Source: Reddybacter sp041277045
Lineage (GTDB): Bacteria; Pseudomonadota; Gammaproteobacteria; Pseudomonadales; Porticoccaceae
Assembly: GCA_041277045.1 (NCBI GenBank)
Contig: JBGFSY010000001.1
Coordinates: 248,001-312,000, forward strand
Reading direction: 5' to 3'
DNA length: 64,000 nt
Positions 61,779-64,000 of this stretch are shown here, one piece after another. The notes below the pieces were generated by a model. The model was not told the origin of the DNA and did no database searches. It saw only the letters and a list, made by a program, of their open reading frames with translations. Each line of letters starts with the position of its first letter. Within the stretch, counting starts at the first letter, position 1. The position numbers and the translations under genes are program-made.

Positions 61779-62618
61779 TCACGATGACTGTACAGCTTCC
61801 AACATTTTCAAACTATCCACCGTTGCAACTACATCGTGGACCCGAATAATAGCCGCACCCGCCTGGGCAGCCAGGACAGCCAGCGCAGCGCTGCCATAAA
61901 CACGCTGCTCAACTGGCTTATTCAGTATGGTGCCGACCATTGATTTGCGAGAGACACCGACCATAACCGGTAGACCCTCTGCAACCAAAGCTGGCAGGGC
62001 TCTAAATAAGGATAAATTCTGCTCGAGAGTTTTGCCAAAGCCAAAGCCAGGGTCAAGTATTAAACGAGAGCGGCTGATACCCGCCTTTTCGCACACATCA
62101 ATTCGCGCCTGTAAAAAGGCCACGACCTCGGCAACAACATCACGATACTGTGGATTATCCTGCATCACCTGTGGCTCACCAAGGCTATGCATCAGGCATA
62201 TTGGCAAGCCAGTCACAGCCGCCGCCTCTAAAGCCCCAGCACGCCCCAAGGCACGCACATCGTTAAGCATTGCGACACCGCTACTGGCCGCTTCGGCCAT
62301 CAACGCGGGGCTACTCGTATCGACTGACAAAGGAATATCAAAGCGGCTGAGAAGGACTTCGAGAACCGGCAGCACTCTGGCCACCTCTTCATTCCGCTCA
62401 ACTTTACTGGCACCCGGGCGAGTTGATTCACCGCCAATATCCAGTAGATCGGCACCCGCATCGATTAACTGCTGGGCACGATACAGCACCGTATCGAGAT
62501 CAAGCTTATCCCCACAATATAAATTTCCGCCATCAGAAAAAGAGTCTGGGGTCAGATTGAGAATCCCCATCACCAGCGGCCGGCTGCGCTGGACAATACC
62601 ATCTAAGAAACACGTCAT
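61779..62618 (-). CDS. folP: Dihydropteroate synthase
   Basis: About 279 residues from the ATG 62616-62618 (MTCFLDG); a TTG four codons upstream has no better ribosome site. TIM-barrel motifs are MGILNLTPDSFSDGG, DIGGESTRPGA and LDPGFGFGKTLEQN, and the C-terminal RVHDV. It condenses pABA with the pterin diphosphate, the sulfonamide target. The ftsH terminator lies just upstream, so folP-glmM may have its own promoter. Confidence 0.96.
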   Translation of the reverse strand: MTCFLDGIVQRSRPLVMGILNLTPDSFSDGGNLYCGDKLDLDTVLYRAQQLIDAGADLLDIGGESTRPGASKVERNEEVARVLPVLEVLLSRFDIPLSVDTSSPALMAEAASSGVAMLNDVRALGRAGALEAAAVTGLPICLMHSLGEPQVMQDNPQYRDVVAEVVAFLQARIDVCEKAGISRSRLILDPGFGFGKTLEQNLSLFRALPALVAEGLPVMVGVSRKSMVGTILNKPVEQRVYGSAALAVLAAQAGAAIIRVHDVVATVDSLKMLEAVQSS

Positions 62619-62640
62619 TACACTAATCAATCCGACCCAT

Positions 62641-62674
62641 TAAAAAAGCCACCGGTCAGTACCTACCCGGTGGC
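62641..62674 (-). terminator. Rho-independent terminator after ftsH
   Basis: An 8-bp stem (GCCACCGG with CCGGTGGC) and eleven-base loop, then TTTTTTA on the minus strand, 21 bp after the ftsH stop. Confidence 0.92.
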
Positions 62675-62695
62675 TTGTCAGCGAAGAGAGGACTA

Positions 62696-64000
62696 TCAAC
62701 TACCCTCTACAGGGCCGCCAATATTAGCATTAGGCTTGTCTTTGGAGTCGGCCTCCCCACTCGCTTCGGCGTCGCCTGCAGGGTGGTCAAAATCATGCCA
62801 GTCACGCGGCGGGCGAACCTTACGGCGCGACATCAAGTCATCGACCTGCTCGGCATCGAGAGTTTCGTACTCCATCAACGCCGCCTTCATGGCATGGAGA
62901 ATATCGATATTATCCTTTAGCAAAGTCTCCGCACGACCATAGGTGGAATCGACAATATTGCGCACTTCCTCGTCAATTTGCTGGGAGATTGAGCCAGAAA
63001 AATTCTTACCACCCTGCCCCGGCATCGCCGACTCTTCATTATCGTATAGAATGGGCCCCAGTTTTTCAGTTAAACCCCAACGCGTCACCATGCTGCGCGC
63101 CAACTGACTTGCTCGCTCAATGTCGTTTGAAGCACCGGTGGTGACACCATCAAGGCCGTGGATCAACTCCTCGGCAATGCGTCCGCCATACAGACTGCAC
63201 AGCTGACCTTCCAACTTGCGCTTGCTGTAGCTGTATTGATCTTCCTGGGGCAGGAACTGGGTAACACCCAGTGCGCGTCCACGGGGAATAATACTCACTT
63301 TATGCACCGGATCATGCTCGGGCACCAGTCGCCCGACAATAGCGTGGCCCGCCTCGTGATAAGCGGTATTAGCCTTTTCTGCTTCCGACATCACCATGGA
63401 GCGGCGCTCGGCACCCATAAGGATTTTGTCCCGGGCATGCTCAAATTCTTCCATGGTCACCAAACGACGATTGGCGCGTGCAGCGAAGAGAGCGGCCTCG
63501 TTAATCAGGTTAGCCAGATCAGCACCGGAAAAACCCGGCGTACCCCGGGCGAGAATACCCAGGTCGATCTTGTCATCGAGGGGCACTTTGCGCACATGAA
63601 CTTTAAGTATTTGCTCGCGACCGCGAATATCGGGCAGGCCAACATAAACCTGGCGGTCAAAACGGCCGGGGCGCAACAGGGCCTTATCGAGCACATCAGG
63701 GCGGTTAGAGGCGGCAATAACAATCACGCCATCGTTGGCTTCAAAGCCGTCCATTTCAACCAGCAACTGATTGAGTGTTTGCTCGCGCTCATCATTGCCA
63801 CCACCCATACCGCCACCACGGGTGCGGCCAACGGCATCGATCTCATCAATAAAGATAATGCACGGCGCCTGCTTCTTAGCCTGCTCGAACATATCACGCA
63901 CTCGAGAAGCACCAACACCGACGAACATTTCGACAAAGTCGGAACCGGAGATAGAAAAGAAAGGCACCTTGGCTTCACCGGCAATCGCCTTGGCGAGCAG
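62696..64000 (-). CDS. ftsH: ATP-dependent zinc metalloprotease FtsH, C-terminal part (5' end beyond the window)
   Basis: 434 residues of FtsH. The frame stays open to base 64000, so the N-terminal membrane helices and Walker A lie outside. Visible are the pore loop FVEMFVGVGASR, Walker B IIFIDEIDAVG, the second region of homology with RPGRFDRQV, and the zinc site HEAGH. Membrane-bound AAA protease that degrades LpxC, misfolded membrane proteins and others. The tail (WHDFDHPAGDAEASGE) is acidic. First gene before the folP terminator. Confidence 0.98.
   Translation of the reverse strand: MLAKAIAGEAKVPFFSISGSDFVEMFVGVGASRVRDMFEQAKKQAPCIIFIDEIDAVGRTRGGGMGGGNDEREQTLNQLLVEMDGFEANDGVIVIAASNRPDVLDKALLRPGRFDRQVYVGLPDIRGREQILKVHVRKVPLDDKIDLGILARGTPGFSGADLANLINEAALFAARANRRLVTMEEFEHARDKILMGAERRSMVMSEAEKANTAYHEAGHAIVGRLVPEHDPVHKVSIIPRGRALGVTQFLPQEDQYSYSKRKLEGQLCSLYGGRIAEELIHGLDGVTTGASNDIERASQLARSMVTRWGLTEKLGPILYDNEESAMPGQGGKNFSGSISQQIDEEVRNIVDSTYGRAETLLKDNIDILHAMKAALMEYETLDAEQVDDLMSRRKVRPPRDWHDFDHPAGDAEASGEADSKDKPNANIGGPVEGS

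Noticed and set aside
61927..62643. A 238-codon plus-strand frame over folP
   Set aside because: Shadow of dihydropteroate synthase; no motifs of its own.

Overview
The window is chromosomal DNA from a gammaproteobacterium that lives aerobically. Three conserved gene orders support this: murA-ibaG-mlaC facing yrbG-kdsD-kdsC-lptCAB-rpoN-hpf-ptsN-rapZ-ptsO; ftsH-folP-glmM-tpiA-secG-tRNA-Leu-tRNA-fMet-rimP-nusA-infB-rbfA-truB-rpsO-pnp; and sspB-sspA-cytochrome bc1-rpsI-rplM-zapE. A marine lineage near Cellvibrionales/OMG-type bacteria would fit the bc1 fusion and the general gene content, but that is an inference. No phage, insertion sequence, integron or CRISPR array is visible.

Layout. 1-7340 (minus): partial thiolase, stringent starvation proteins, cytochrome bc1 with cytochrome b and c1 in one reading frame, S9/L13, ZapE and a small hydrolase. 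7528-10655: ZapG, ATP sulfurylase and a DegS-type protease. 10684-16133 (minus): hisC-hisD-hisG, murA, ibaG and an mlaC that lacks its usual mlaFED and mlaB partners. 16465-24750 (plus): Kdo synthesis, LPS transport, sigma-54 and the nitrogen-PTS genes. 24908-30410: magnesium transporter, DarP, an enoyl-CoA hydratase/FAD-oxidase pair and GltS.

30600-34530 is the most accessory-like stretch. It has a glycosyltransferase-like protein with a 12-bp in-frame tandem repeat, a serine hydrolase, a pentapeptide-repeat protein, an unrecognised membrane-anchored protein and an exported methyltransferase. 34642-40570 (minus) is a tripartite RND efflux operon whose outer-membrane lipoprotein seems to need a non-standard ATT start codon. 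40705-49642 is mixed: YchJ-like and YecA/SEC-C proteins, an outer-membrane barrel, trpBA, an unrecognised protein, alanine dehydrogenase, a glycine-zipper lipoprotein, a transglutaminase-like protein and a MOSC protein. 49769-64000 (minus) is the translation/transcription supercluster with two tRNA genes, ending in a partial ftsH.

Most of the window is housekeeping. I see no convincing new multi-gene system. The points most worth a second look are the fused bc1 gene, the stripped Mla locus, the ATT start, the repeat-bearing glycosyltransferase, the exported methyltransferase and the U1/U72 initiator tRNA. All domain and family names come from reading the translated sequence; no database search was run.
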